Assembly (NCBI GenBank): GCA_032251045.1
Contig: JAVVEW010000029.1
Span: 1 to 33,140 of the forward strand
Source of the DNA: JAVVEW01 sp032251045
GTDB lineage: Bacteria > Pseudomonadota > Gammaproteobacteria > Methylococcales > Methylomonadaceae
DNA: 33,140 nucleotides
Direction: 5' to 3'
Positions 15,024 to 24,169 of this stretch are shown in pieces. Each line of letters starts with the position of its first letter. Position 1 is the stretch's first letter. The notes under the pieces were generated by a model, which was not told the DNA's origin, searched no databases, and worked only from the letters and a program-made list of their open reading frames with translations. Both the position numbers and the translations under genes were made by a program.

Positions 15024-15935
15024 TCAGGGGACGGAATCAACACTGGCGGCGCTAAACGCCTCGGCCAACGCCTCGATGCTTTGCGGGCGGTCTTCGGGCA
15101 ATACTGCCATCGCCCAATCGATAGCCGCCAAAAAATCCGACGCATCACGATGTTTGAAGCTCTTGGCCAGTGGTTTGAGGGTATCGTGCTCTTGACGCTC
15201 GATCGCGACCGGTGGTTGTTTAGATTCCAGACAAGCGCGCATACTCGCGCCAATGGCATAAATATCGGTATACGGCCCAAGACGCGCATGGTCGTGATAT
15301 TGCTCAATCGGCGAAAAGCCGCGTGTCATCACTCGGGTCGTTTTTTGCCCCGGCAGCTCCGGGTAATGCTGAATCGCGCCAAAATCCAATAACACCGGTG
15401 AATAATCAGGACGCAGCAAAATGTTCGCGGGCTTGATATCCAGATGCAGCCAACCGGTTTGATGAATAAAATGCACCGCATCCAGCAGTGGCCTGAAAAT
15501 CTGCGCCAACAGCGGCACGTCAAAGGTCAATGACTTGTTCAAGATCAGCTTATCCAATGTTAAGCCGTAGTCATAGGTCATCACCATGTAAGCTGTGGCA
15601 TTCGCGGAAAAGAAATTTTCCACATTCACGATATTCGGATGCTTGATACCGGCCAGCATTTTGGCCTCTTCAAAAAACAGATTGCGGCCATATTCAAACA
15701 GCACCCGAGTATCATCGCCACGGATCTTGACCACATTGTTCCAGGTGCGCTGCGCCAGGCGGCGCGGCAGATATTCCTTAATAGCCACTTGCACCTGGGT
15801 GCGTTTATGGCGCGCCAGATACACGGAACTGAAGCCACCATGCGCCAAACTGCGCTCGATCACATAATCATCGAGCATGGTGCCCGATTGCAGATAATTC
15901 CAGTTTTCCTGACTTACCGATGGTTGCGTGTCCAC
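15024..15935 (-). CDS. Hanks-type Ser/Thr protein kinase
   Basis: A 303-residue kinase that is nearly all catalytic domain. The glycine loop AHGGFSSVYLA lies at residues 31-41, the lysine is K53 in VAIKEYLP, and the catalytic loop is HLDIKPANIL with D166 (HLD in place of HRD). The DFG motif is at 184-186, and the activation segment contains TRGFSPIEQY. There is no transmembrane helix or PASTA domain, so it is a soluble kinase. I chose the GTG at 15935 because GGAGGT lies just before it. A longer reading to 16031 would translate part of the dispersed repeat and is unlikely. In relatives such kinases sit beside a PP2C phosphatase and rph; the phosphatase is missing here. Confidence 0.9.
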   Translation of the reverse strand: MDTQPSVSQENWNYLQSGTMLDDYVIERSLAHGGFSSVYLARHKRTQVQVAIKEYLPRRLAQRTWNNVVKIRGDDTRVLFEYGRNLFFEEAKMLAGIKHPNIVNVENFFSANATAYMVMTYDYGLTLDKLILNKSLTFDVPLLAQIFRPLLDAVHFIHQTGWLHLDIKPANILLRPDYSPVLLDFGAIQHYPELPGQKTTRVMTRGFSPIEQYHDHARLGPYTDIYAIGASMRACLESKQPPVAIERQEHDTLKPLAKSFKHRDASDFLAAIDWAMAVLPEDRPQSIEALAEAFSAASVDSVP

Positions 15936-15998
15936 GTCACCTCCATTATCACCATGACTGACCCAAAGCCCGACTTTGCCCAGGCGCCTCGCCAGTTC

Positions 15999-16083
15999 GC
16001 AGGTTGGGCAAAACGGCAGCGTGCCCAACAAATGCCGGCGCCTAGATTGGGCACCTCACTTTTTGTTCCTTTGCCCAACCTAC
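15999..16083. repeat. Dispersed palindromic repeat, GTAGGTTGGGCAAAG family, diverged copy
   Basis: GCAGGTTGGGCAAA at the left end pairs with TTTGCCCAACCTAC at the right end (to 16083). The inner GCGTGCCCAAC and ATTGGGCAC arms are degraded. The copy lies in the divergent gap between the kinase and oxygenase genes and extends an open frame upstream of the kinase, which can mislead gene callers. Confidence 0.85.
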
Positions 16084-16260
16084 AATACTAACCCATGCCT
16101 CAAGCGCCCAGCCCTATTGCTATTAGGGTTAGAATTGCCCAACAGCCTGTCTGAGCCTAAACTGAAGCGGTCGATTCTGACCTCCTGCACATGCGCCCTA
16201 TCGCACCGCGCCAAGGTTTATGGCAGGCGACTGACCCATTTCACCCCGGAATGAATCAAT

Positions 16261-17115
16261 ATGTCTCATCAACCCACCTCCGCACTGGCCAGCAAAGGCC
16301 TGGAATGGCAAAACTGGATTATCAGCAATCTGGCACGCGGCTGCATCCCCGCCACGTTGCTGCAACGTATGATCGACAAGCAATGGCCGGAAGATTTGGC
16401 CAGGCGCGCACTGGAAGAAGGACAGGCACAGCTCGCCAAGCCGCCGGCCAGCCGCCCCTGCATCACTGCCGCCAGCCTAAAAGCCTGTACTGACGCCCGG
16501 CCTAGGCAACTGCTCAGCCTGGCCAAGCCCTCTATCGTCTTGCTCGACGCCCTGTTAAGCCACGACGAATGCGACGCCCTGGTGCAACTGGCCCGGGACA
16601 AAGGCATTAAACCCTCACGCGTCGTTGACCGTGACGATGGCAACCGCGTCCCGCATGATGGCCGCTCCAGCAGCGGCAGTTATTTCACCCGTGCCGAATT
16701 GCCTTTACTGGCTCGCATCGAACAGCGTTTAGCCAGCATAACGCAATGGCCCGCCAGCCACGCCGAAGGCATACAGATTCTTTTTTACCAACCCGGGCAA
16801 GAATATCGCCCGCATTTTGACTGGTTCGACCCCGCACAGGCCGGCAGCGCCAAACATCTGCAACGCGGCGGCCAGCGGGTCGGTACCTTCGTGCTGTATC
16901 TGAGCGATGTCGCCCAAGGCGGCGGTACCATTTTTCCCAAGCTCGGCCTGGACGTTTTGCCCAGCAAAGGCGCGGGCGTGTTTTTTGCCAATGTTAATGA
17001 GCACGGTAACCCCGACCCCGACACCCTGCATGGCGGTGCCCCGGTCATCGAAGGCACCAAAATCATCGCCACCTATTGGCAACGCGAAACCGTTTACCAC
17101 CGCCCGCACTCATGA
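16261..17115 (+). CDS. Prolyl-4-hydroxylase-like 2-oxoglutarate/Fe(II) oxygenase
   Basis: A 284-residue protein. An N-terminal ~85 residues (LEWQNWIISNLARGCIPATLLQRMIDKQWPEDLARRAL) form a small helical domain of unknown role. The C-terminal part is a P4H-type double-stranded beta helix. The iron ligands are H185 and D187 in HFDWFD and H257 in TLHGGAPV. K267 in EGTKIIATYW binds the 2-oxoglutarate carboxylate. QILFYQPGQEYRPHFDWF and VGTFVLYLSDVAQGGGTIFP are classic family strands. The enzyme should hydroxylate a peptidyl proline or a similar residue. The target is unknown in bacteria of this kind. It lies 61 bp before recC on the same strand and may share its transcript. No strong Shine-Dalgarno is visible before 16261. 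Confidence 0.88.
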   Translation: MSHQPTSALASKGLEWQNWIISNLARGCIPATLLQRMIDKQWPEDLARRALEEGQAQLAKPPASRPCITAASLKACTDARPRQLLSLAKPSIVLLDALLSHDECDALVQLARDKGIKPSRVVDRDDGNRVPHDGRSSSGSYFTRAELPLLARIEQRLASITQWPASHAEGIQILFYQPGQEYRPHFDWFDPAQAGSAKHLQRGGQRVGTFVLYLSDVAQGGGTIFPKLGLDVLPSKGAGVFFANVNEHGNPDPDTLHGGAPVIEGTKIIATYWQRETVYHRPHS

Positions 17116-17176
17116 CCGACGCCCTGTTGCCAAGTAACAGACTGGCCCTGCCCAGCACTACCTCACCCCAGACACC

Positions 17177-20100
17177 ATGACCGCACCCAGCCCCGACCTC
17201 GAACCCGGCGTTGCCATGATTCACGGCAACCAGATGGAACAATTACGCCAAGTCGCCGTACACTGGCTCAGCGCGCATCCTCTAACGCCTCTGGAAGACG
17301 AAATCATCCTGGTACAAAGCAGCGGCATGGGCCAATGGTTGAAATTGGGCCTGGCCGAAACCTCGGGACTGGGCATCATGGCAGCGGTACGCTTGCAACT
17401 GCCGTCAACATTTACCTGGCAAGCCTATCGGGCCGTGCTCGGCGCCAGCCTGCCCACCCAGCAACCCTTAGCCAAACCGTTGCTGCGCTGGCGTTTATAC
17501 CGACTGCTGCCCAAGCTGGTCACCCAGCCGGAATTCACTGCCCTGGCGCATTGTCTCGGCCCGGAAGCGTCCAGCCTGAAACGCTTCCGGCTGGCCGGGC
17601 AACTGGCCGACTTATTCGACCAATACCAGATGTACCGCGCCGACTGGCTGGCTGACTGGCAAGAGGGCACCGATGTGCTTCAACAAGCCCACCTTAGCGC
17701 ACCGGTACCCGAGGCCCAGCGCTGGCAACCGGCGTTATGGCGAGCGGTGCTGGCCGATTTGGGCACCAACCTGGCCAGCCGCGCCCAAATTCACCAGACC
17801 TTCTTACAGCAACTGGCCAGCCTTGAACAAAGGCCCGAAGGTCTGCCACGCCGCGTCATGGTGTTCGGTGTTTCCGCCATGCCCAGCCAGATACTGGAAG
17901 TGCTGGCCGGCCTGGGCCGGTTTTGTCAGGTGCTGGTGTTCGTACACAACCCCTGCCGCTACTACTGGGCCGACCTGATCGAAGGCAAAGCCCTGTTCAA
18001 CACCGCCCGGCGCCGGCAGCCTCACAAAACCGGCCTGAACCTGGACGACCCTGGCCTGCTCACTGCGCCGCTGCTGGCCGCCTGGGGCCAGCAAGGTCGC
18101 GACTACATTCGCATGTTAGATGCCTTCGACGAACAAGTCCGATACCGGGATTGGCATTGGCCGGAACAGAAAATCGACCTCTTTCAGGATTACGGTGACC
18201 ACCCCGATCAACGCAGCCTGCTTGAGCGGCTGCAACAATCGGTGCTGGATCTGGAAACCCTGCCCCAGACACCGGCCATGCTGATCACGCTCGATGATTC
18301 CATTTGCCTGCACAGCACCCACAGCCGGCAGCGCGAAGTAGAAATCCTGCACGACCAGCTACTGGCCATGTTTGAGCAAGCTGCGGCACAAGGCCAGCCG
18401 CTGGCACCGGAAGACATCATGGTGATGACACCCGACATCGACGCCTACGCGCCGCACATCGACGCAGTATTCGGCGCTCTCGACGCCAACGACAGCCGCT
18501 TCATTCCCTACCGCCTCACCAACATCCTGCAACGCGGCCGCCAGCCCATACTGCTGGCGCTGGAGCACTTGCTCAATCTGCCCAATGCCCGCTATACCGT
18601 CAGCGACGCCTTGGCGCTGCTGGATGTCGCCGCACTCAGAGCGCGTTTTGACCTCAACAGCCAGGCCCTGCCCAAACTGCGCCAATGGCTGACCGAAGCC
18701 GGCGTGCGTTGGGGTCTCGATGCCGTACAGCGCCGCCAGATCGTCAACGGCCTCCCCGAGCAACTGGACACCAACAGCTGGCGCTTCGGCCTTGAACGCA
18801 TGTTGCTAGGCTATGCGGTAGGCGCGGGCCAAGCCTTTGCCGGCATCGAACCCTACCCGGAAATTGGCGGTCTGGAAGCGGTGTGGCTAGGCAGCCTGAT
18901 CGACCTGGTCAACACCCTGGAGCGCTACCAACAACAACTGAGCCAAGCCCACTCCAGCACCGACTGGCAAACACTGTTAACCGCATTACTGGCCGATTTC
19001 TTCCAGCCCGATAGCGACACCGACCAGCGCGTACTCGACCACGCCCTGACCGCTCTTGAAGACTGGCACCGGCAAATCCAGGATGCCGGACTTAACGAAA
19101 CCGATACACTGCCGCTGGAAGTGGTGCGCGACGCCTGGCTGGAAGCCATCGACACCCCCAGTTTGCAGCAACGCTTTTTAGGCGGCGGCATCACCTTCGG
19201 CACCTTAATGCCCATGCGCGCCATTCCCTTCCAGATGGTCTGCCTTTTAGGTATGAACGACGGCGACTATCCACGCACGCCTCAACGCCCCGGCTTTGAC
19301 CTGATGGCCGAACGCGGTCAATACCGGCCCGGCGACCGCTCCCGACGCAAGGACGACCACTACCTGTTTCTGGAAGCGCTGCTGTCGGCACGGCGCCGCC
19401 TCTATATCAGCTGGCAAGGCCGCGACCCACGCGACAACAGCGCCCGTCCGCCATCGGTTTTAGTCAGTCAACTGCGCGACACGTTACAGCGCGGCTGGCA
19501 ACTGCCAGACGACCAGGATTTATTGGACGCCATCACCTTAGAACACCCCCTGCAACCGTTCAGCCAGGCTTATGTCCAACCAGGCCGCAACCCGCGTTTA
19601 TTTACCTACGCCCGGGAATGGTTCGCACCGCCAGCCAAAGCGACCGGCCAGCCCGCGTCACCGCCACCGCCCCTGCCTAAACACCTGCCGCTTAACGCCC
19701 TGGCCGGATTTATCAAACACCCGGTGCGCTATTTCTGCCGCGAAACGCTGAAAATCCACCTCGATCAAGCACGCCCCGCCGAGCAAGATAACGAAACCTT
19801 CAGTCTGGACGGACTGCTGCAGTATCAACTGAAAAACCTGCTGTTACCGGCGCTGAACAGCCCCGACATAACCACCCTGGAACACGATCTCGATGCCCAA
19901 CAACACAAACTCAGCGCCCAAGGGCTGCTACCCTGGGCAGGCTTTGGCGACGCCGCCTTCCAGCCCGCACGCACCACCCTGGTCGAAGTTTTTAGCCGCT
20001 ACCAAGCCCTGATTCAGCAAGCGCCCACCCCTCTGCCCAAACAGCCGCTGAGCCTGTCCCTCAACGCTCTCAACCTCAGCGGCGTCTTGTCACAGCTGCG

Positions 20101-20596
20101 CCAAACTTCCAGCGGCGAGCTTTGGACCATTGCCGTCAATGCCGCCAACCTGGCCGACAAATCCGGCAAAAATCTGTATTACCATAAACTTCTGGACGCC
20201 TGGGTCATTCACCTGGCCGCCTGCGCCAACAGCCATGCTCTCACCACCTGGCTGGTCGGCGCAGACCGCACCCTAAGCCTCGCCCCGCTGCCGCCTGAAC
20301 AAGCACGCAACCATCTCGACACCCTACTCGACGCCTATCAGCAAGGCCTTGCCCGGCCGCTACCTATCGCCTGCAAAACCGCCTTCGCCTGGCTCACCAC
20401 AGCGCCTGAACAAGCTGAACGCAAAGCCCTTGAAAGCTACCAAAACGACGCCAACCATCGCCCCAGCGAAGTTGACGACCCCTATCTGGCGCGTTTCTAC
20501 CCCGATTTTGCCCGTCTCACCGACCCCAACCACACCCCGTCCTTCCCCACCTGGGCCGAGCGTTTATACCAGCCCCTGCTGGATGCCATCCGCTAA
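17177..20596 (+). CDS. recC: Exodeoxyribonuclease V, RecC (gamma) subunit
   Basis: A 1139-residue protein, the expected size for RecC. Recognisable segments are the N-terminal VQSSGMGQWLKLGLAE and FTWQAYRAVLG, then HSTHSRQREVEILHDQLLAMFE, then DIMVMTPDIDAYAPHIDAVFG. In the second half, GGGITFGTLMPMRAIPFQMVCLLGMNDGDYPR and GDRSRRKDDHYLFLEALLSARRRLYISW are highly typical. The C-terminal inactive nuclease-like domain starts around PLNALAGFIKHPVRYFCRETL. RecC is the Chi-scanning and scaffold subunit of RecBCD, which repairs double-strand breaks and degrades foreign DNA. RecB and RecD are normally encoded nearby, but neither is visible here. The gene is followed at once by a repeat array and pseudogenes. 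Confidence 0.95.
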   Translation: MTAPSPDLEPGVAMIHGNQMEQLRQVAVHWLSAHPLTPLEDEIILVQSSGMGQWLKLGLAETSGLGIMAAVRLQLPSTFTWQAYRAVLGASLPTQQPLAKPLLRWRLYRLLPKLVTQPEFTALAHCLGPEASSLKRFRLAGQLADLFDQYQMYRADWLADWQEGTDVLQQAHLSAPVPEAQRWQPALWRAVLADLGTNLASRAQIHQTFLQQLASLEQRPEGLPRRVMVFGVSAMPSQILEVLAGLGRFCQVLVFVHNPCRYYWADLIEGKALFNTARRRQPHKTGLNLDDPGLLTAPLLAAWGQQGRDYIRMLDAFDEQVRYRDWHWPEQKIDLFQDYGDHPDQRSLLERLQQSVLDLETLPQTPAMLITLDDSICLHSTHSRQREVEILHDQLLAMFEQAAAQGQPLAPEDIMVMTPDIDAYAPHIDAVFGALDANDSRFIPYRLTNILQRGRQPILLALEHLLNLPNARYTVSDALALLDVAALRARFDLNSQALPKLRQWLTEAGVRWGLDAVQRRQIVNGLPEQLDTNSWRFGLERMLLGYAVGAGQAFAGIEPYPEIGGLEAVWLGSLIDLVNTLERYQQQLSQAHSSTDWQTLLTALLADFFQPDSDTDQRVLDHALTALEDWHRQIQDAGLNETDTLPLEVVRDAWLEAIDTPSLQQRFLGGGITFGTLMPMRAIPFQMVCLLGMNDGDYPRTPQRPGFDLMAERGQYRPGDRSRRKDDHYLFLEALLSARRRLYISWQGRDPRDNSARPPSVLVSQLRDTLQRGWQLPDDQDLLDAITLEHPLQPFSQAYVQPGRNPRLFTYAREWFAPPAKATGQPASPPPPLPKHLPLNALAGFIKHPVRYFCRETLKIHLDQARPAEQDNETFSLDGLLQYQLKNLLLPALNSPDITTLEHDLDAQQHKLSAQGLLPWAGFGDAAFQPARTTLVEVFSRYQALIQQAPTPLPKQPLSLSLNALNLSGVLSQLRQTSSGELWTIAVNAANLADKSGKNLYYHKLLDAWVIHLAACANSHALTTWLVGADRTLSLAPLPPEQARNHLDTLLDAYQQGLARPLPIACKTAFAWLTTAPEQAERKALESYQNDANHRPSEVDDPYLARFYPDFARLTDPNHTPSFPTWAERLYQPLLDAIR

Positions 20597-20623
20597 CCCC
20601 GAGCGCGTGGGAACGAGGTCAGC

Positions 20624-20724
20624 TCCCCCCTTTTGCAAAGGCATCAGCATTAACCCCCCCCTTTTGCAAAGGCATCAGCATTAAACTCCCCCCTTTTGCA
20701 AAGGGGGGCTGGGGGGGATTTTCC
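20624..20724. repeat. Tandem C-run/TTTTGCAAAG array
   Basis: TTTTGCAAAG occurs at 20631, 20662 and 20694 (31-32 bp apart), each preceded by a C-run and separated by GCATCAGCATTAAA-type linkers. The array ends in GGGGGGCTGGGGGGGATTTTCC. It is the inverse of the array at 10999-11150 and lies at the junction between intact recC and decayed gspE, where a rearrangement may have occurred. Confidence 0.85.
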
Positions 20725-20839
20725 ACCTGGTTTTCGCAGGAACCAGAAATGCGGGCGAGACGCCTGCGCGCTCGGGAAGGTGTTGCCAGGATGTGATTTT
20801 GTTGTACCGTCAAGGATTGTTCTCGTCAAGTTAAGGACA

Positions 20840-21309
20840 GCCTCTCAAAGGGTGCTTGTGCACGCTGCATACCAATTCCGCCGCCGCCACGGTGACCCGG
20901 CTGACCGATATGGGCGTGGAGCCTTTTTTGGTGTCGGCGGCATTGCGCCTGACCATTGCGCAGCGACTATTACGCCGGCTCTGCCCTCAATGCCGCGAGC
21001 CTCGAGTTTTAAGCGAGCAGGACGCGATCATACTGATCGCGCCCGGAATTGGCAGGACAGCGTATTTTTGCGCCGGTAGGTTGTGTGTATTGCGGTAATA
21101 AGGGTTTTGCTGGACGGGTCGGCCTTTATGAATTATTGCCGATTCGGCCCGACTGGGCGCGCGCCGTGGCCGAAGGCCAGGGTGAAAGCTTTTTGGTTGA
21201 AAGCATGGCCAACGCAGGCCTGGCCAATCTGGCCGATGTGGCGATAGAAAAAATGTTGCAAGGCGAAGTGCCACTCAATGAAGCGCAGCGCGTACTGATT
21301 TCCTGGTAA
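20840..21309 (+). pseudogene. Remnant of a type II secretion ATPase gene (gspE-like), truncated and frameshifted
   Basis: Only the C-terminal third of a GspE/PilB-type ATPase is left. One frame reads CTLHTNSAAATVTRLTDMG, then VEPFLVSAALRLTIAQRLLRRLCPQC (His box, arginine and first cysteine pair). A shift between about 21020 and 21060 moves to another frame that continues IFAPVGCVYCGNKGFAGRVGLYELL (second cysteine pair) and ends normally at 21309. The Walker A and B regions that should precede this are missing, so the gene is not functional. MGVEPFL and the gspF-like start that follows point to a gsp system rather than pilB. Upstream, 20725-20840 shows nothing recognisable. Confidence 0.85.
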
Positions 21310-21311
21310 TC

Positions 21312-21524
21312 ATGACAGCGTTTAGTTATTCAGCCCGCGACCGCAGCGGACGCCTGTTAAACGGCGTGGATGAAGACTTGGATGCCCGGCTGGTGTCGGC
21401 CGGGCCGAATGGCGTGCTCGATACCGCTATCGCTGATACTGATGCGAGTAACCGTAACGATGACCGAATGCTGTTCCTGCGCCGGCCAGATACGGGCAAG
21501 AATTTATCCTGTGGCGATCAGTAG
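21312..21524 (+). pseudogene. Remnant of a gspF-like gene (N-terminus only)
   Basis: The frame starts two bases after the gspE remnant and reads MTAFSYSARDRSGRLLNGVDEDLDARL, the usual N-terminus of GspF/PilC inner-membrane proteins. After about 25-30 residues the similarity is lost and the frame stops after 70 codons. No membrane segments follow. With the decayed gspE this indicates that a whole gsp locus was deleted down to a fragment. The segment 21525-21636 has no gene I recognise; it contains a short GAGAGCGTGGAACAAGAC that resembles text at 20600-20618. Confidence 0.65.
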
Positions 21525-21636
21525 CCCATTGCCGCAGCCCCCGAGAGCGTGGAACAAGACCAGCACTATGAATAGTGACCGTCGGCTCATCTTATGCACC
21601 TTTGGCTTGGTGGCTTTAGAGTCTGCGGGATCGTAT

Positions 21637-22638
21637 TCAAGCTGTTTGTCTCAGCCACTTCAAGGTGTTGGCCATGCCTTGATCAAAGTCGATGCCAGGC
21701 GTAAAGCCTAATTGTTGCCGGGCTTTGTCAATAGCAAAATCCTGGTCGATACCAAGAATCTGTACCGCTTGCCGGGATAACAAAGCCTGCGTTTGCCAGC
21801 CGGTGAGACGGCGAATGTGCCGATAGCCAAGTTCCAAAAACGCGCCCAACGCCCAGGCGAGCGGGTAGGGCAGATTCAGAACCCGATAGCGTGCGCCAAG
21901 GCCTTTACCGATTTGGCCAACAAACTCGGCCCAGCTGACCTGGCTGGCATCGGCGATGTTGAAGGTTTCGCGTGCCGCCTTAGGGTTGTGCAGCGTTAGC
22001 TCGATGGCGTCGATCAGGTTGTCGATATACACCAGACCTGCGTTGCTTTGTCCACCGCTGACCAACAGCATAAAGCCGGATTGTACGGCTTTGCCGATTT
22101 CGCCGACCAGGCTCTTGGAGCCGGGGCCGTAAATGGTTGCGGGGCGCAGAATGGTGTAATTCAGGGCGCTGGCAAGTAGCACCTGTTCGGCGGCTTTTTT
22201 AGTTTCCGCATACCAGTTGGAAAAATGCAGGCTGCCGGGGTCGGCTTCGCTGACCTTAGCCGTGCCGGGGTGTCCATAAACATCGGTACTGCTGATATGG
22301 ATGAATTGTTTGATGCCAACACGTTGTGCCGCCTCGACCAGCGTTTGCGTGGCTTCGACGTTAGCGCGACGAATTTCCGCTACCGTGCCCCAGTCGGAAA
22401 CCATGGCCGCGCAATGAATCACGCTGTCGCATCCGGCCAGGGCGCTATCGACAAAAGCGGCATCGGTGAGCGCGCCTCGGGTCAGACGCAGTTGGGGGTG
22501 GATTAACGCGCCGGCATCCGAGCTGGGTCTGAGCAAGCAGACGACGCGATGTCCGGCCTCTGTCAACCGCTCGACCAGACGCTGGCCTACGAATCCGGAA
22601 GCGCCGGTTACGGCGATGGTCTGGGCTTCGTTCATCAA
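21637..22638 (-). CDS. NAD(P)-dependent epimerase/dehydratase (extended SDR)
   Basis: A 333-residue protein. The nucleotide-binding motif IAVTGASGFVGQRLVERL is the extended-SDR TGxxGxxG form. SVIHCAAMVSDWG and FIHISSTDVYGHPG follow, and the active site YxxxK is in NWYAETKKAAEQ. The C-terminal half (YTILRPATIYGPGSKSLVG, SNAGLVYIDNLIDAIEL) is typical of 3-beta-HSD and sugar-epimerase-like proteins. The substrate cannot be named. Its first codon overlaps the stop of the upstream aminotransferase gene (ATGA), so the two act together, perhaps on the same keto/amino metabolite. A role in hopanoid or sugar modification is possible but not shown by motifs. Confidence 0.85.
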   Translation of the reverse strand: MMNEAQTIAVTGASGFVGQRLVERLTEAGHRVVCLLRPSSDAGALIHPQLRLTRGALTDAAFVDSALAGCDSVIHCAAMVSDWGTVAEIRRANVEATQTLVEAAQRVGIKQFIHISSTDVYGHPGTAKVSEADPGSLHFSNWYAETKKAAEQVLLASALNYTILRPATIYGPGSKSLVGEIGKAVQSGFMLLVSGGQSNAGLVYIDNLIDAIELTLHNPKAARETFNIADASQVSWAEFVGQIGKGLGARYRVLNLPYPLAWALGAFLELGYRHIRRLTGWQTQALLSRQAVQILGIDQDFAIDKARQQLGFTPGIDFDQGMANTLKWLRQTA

Positions 22639-24041
22639 TCCCCCATTTTCAGGGTGCGTTTGGCAATCTGAAAAATGGTTTTCCAGTTTTCGCTGCTGGC
22701 TTGTTCGCTGTTGCGCAAAATCACTTCCATGGCGTTTAGGAAATGATCGACATCTTGTTCGGTTATGACCAACGTTGGCAACAGCTTGATAACATCGTTA
22801 TGGCCGGAAGCCATGGTGATAATGTGGTGATCACGATGCAGAGGAATGACGATCAGTTGCGGGAACAGGCCGGCGCTGGCAGTATGAATCAGCTTCCATT
22901 CCACTTTGCTGCGTAACGATTCGGGACATCCCAGCTCGAACCCCACCATCAGCCCCATACCGCGCACATCTTTGAGCAGTGAATAACGCGCTTGCAGCGC
23001 TTTCAAGCCATCGAGCAGGCGTTTGCCCATGCGTTCGGCATTTTCCACCAGTTTGTCATGCGCCATCACTTCCAGGGTTGCCAGACCGGCCACCATGGAC
23101 AGCCGGTTACGGCCATAAGTGGAATGATGTACATAGCAACGATCCAGGGTATTGAATACTTTATCAAAGATGCCCTTGCGCGAAATCATCGCGCCCACCG
23201 GCATATGGCCGCCACTCAAGGCTTTAGCAACCAAGACAAAATCCGGCTCGATGCCCCAATGCTCCAGCGCGAACCAGCGTCCGGTACGCCCAAGGCCAGT
23301 CTGAATTTCATCAAAAATCAAATAGGTGCCGTATTTGCGACATAGCCGTTCGACTTCCTTGAAATAGCCTGGGTCGGGCAGGGTGACGGCGCGGCCTTGA
23401 ATCGGCTCGACAATAAACGCCGCCACATCCTTGCGGCTGAGTTCTTGTTCCAGGCGCTCCAGATCGTTGTAAGGGACTCGGTCACAGTCAGGGAGCAACG
23501 GGCCAAAACCTTTGCGGAAATACTCTTCACTCGATACCGACAAGGCGCCGTAGGTCAGGCCGTGATAACCGCTGTCACACGACAACAAGCGGGGCCTTTT
23601 AGAAGCGCCCCGGGCGAATTTCAGCGCCGCTTCCACCGTTTCCGTACCCGAATTGGTGAAAAAGACACGATCCAGCCCATCGGGCAAGCGTTGACACAAA
23701 TTTTCCGCCAACATGCCCGATAAAGTGGAATGGTGAATTTGCACGCCATCGGGCATATTTGATTGCAAAGCCTTGATCAGGGCGCGATTGATGGTGGGAT
23801 GATTGTGGCCTAAGCTGGCGAAACCTTCACCGCTGTGCATGTCCAGATAAGCATGGCCTTGATCGTCATATAAATAATTACCTTCAGCACGGGTATAGTG
23901 TTTGTTGAACCCTAAAATATCCATCACTTCGATAAGCTTGGGGTTCATATACTCGCTAGCTAATGCGTAGCTATCGGTATGGCGTTGTTCGTACTCGTTC
24001 AAGAACTTCATGTCAATGTCCCAGGCGTTGTCGGTGCTCAC
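22635..24041 (-). CDS. Class III pyridoxal-phosphate aminotransferase
   Basis: A 468-residue protein if the GTG at 24041 is used. That start has AGGA seven bases upstream and gives STDNAWDIDMKFLNEYEQRH; an ATG at 24011 is the alternative. Class III features are YLDMHSGEGFASLGHNHPTI, FTNSGTETVEAALKFAR (cofactor phosphate binding), GYHGLTYGALSVS, IFDEIQTGLGRTGRWFALEH, and the Schiff-base lysine K273 in VAKALSGGHMPVGA. The C-terminal ~40 residues extend beyond the usual fold. It transfers an amino group between an amine or amino acid and a keto acid or aldehyde. The substrate is unknown. It is coupled to the downstream epimerase-like gene by a four-base overlap. Confidence 0.88.
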   Translation of the reverse strand: MSTDNAWDIDMKFLNEYEQRHTDSYALASEYMNPKLIEVMDILGFNKHYTRAEGNYLYDDQGHAYLDMHSGEGFASLGHNHPTINRALIKALQSNMPDGVQIHHSTLSGMLAENLCQRLPDGLDRVFFTNSGTETVEAALKFARGASKRPRLLSCDSGYHGLTYGALSVSSEEYFRKGFGPLLPDCDRVPYNDLERLEQELSRKDVAAFIVEPIQGRAVTLPDPGYFKEVERLCRKYGTYLIFDEIQTGLGRTGRWFALEHWGIEPDFVLVAKALSGGHMPVGAMISRKGIFDKVFNTLDRCYVHHSTYGRNRLSMVAGLATLEVMAHDKLVENAERMGKRLLDGLKALQARYSLLKDVRGMGLMVGFELGCPESLRSKVEWKLIHTASAGLFPQLIVIPLHRDHHIITMASGHNDVIKLLPTLVITEQDVDHFLNAMEVILRNSEQASSENWKTIFQIAKRTLKMGD

Positions 24042-24169
24042 GTTATGTCCTATGGTTGTCAGGTTAAGGTTGCAGAGTGGATTCGGCACGGTTGTAGCGG
24101 CATGAGCAACTTGATAATGCACGCAGTCGGTAATGCGCGTGCCCGCTTTTGCCCACAAGGCCATGCCTG

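Noticed and set aside
15936..16031. Longer N-terminus for the Ser/Thr kinase
   Set aside because: The added residues come from the dispersed repeat, and a GTG at 15935 with GGAGGT upstream explains the start better.
20624..20724. CRISPR-like regular spacing of repeats
   Set aside because: The segments between TTTTGCAAAG units are nearly identical, only three units exist, and no cas genes are near; this is a tandem repeat.
21637..24041. Naming the aminotransferase/SDR pair as hopanoid genes hpnO/hpnA
   Set aside because: Family membership is compatible but no motif separates them from other class III aminotransferases and extended SDRs, and no other hopanoid gene is near.
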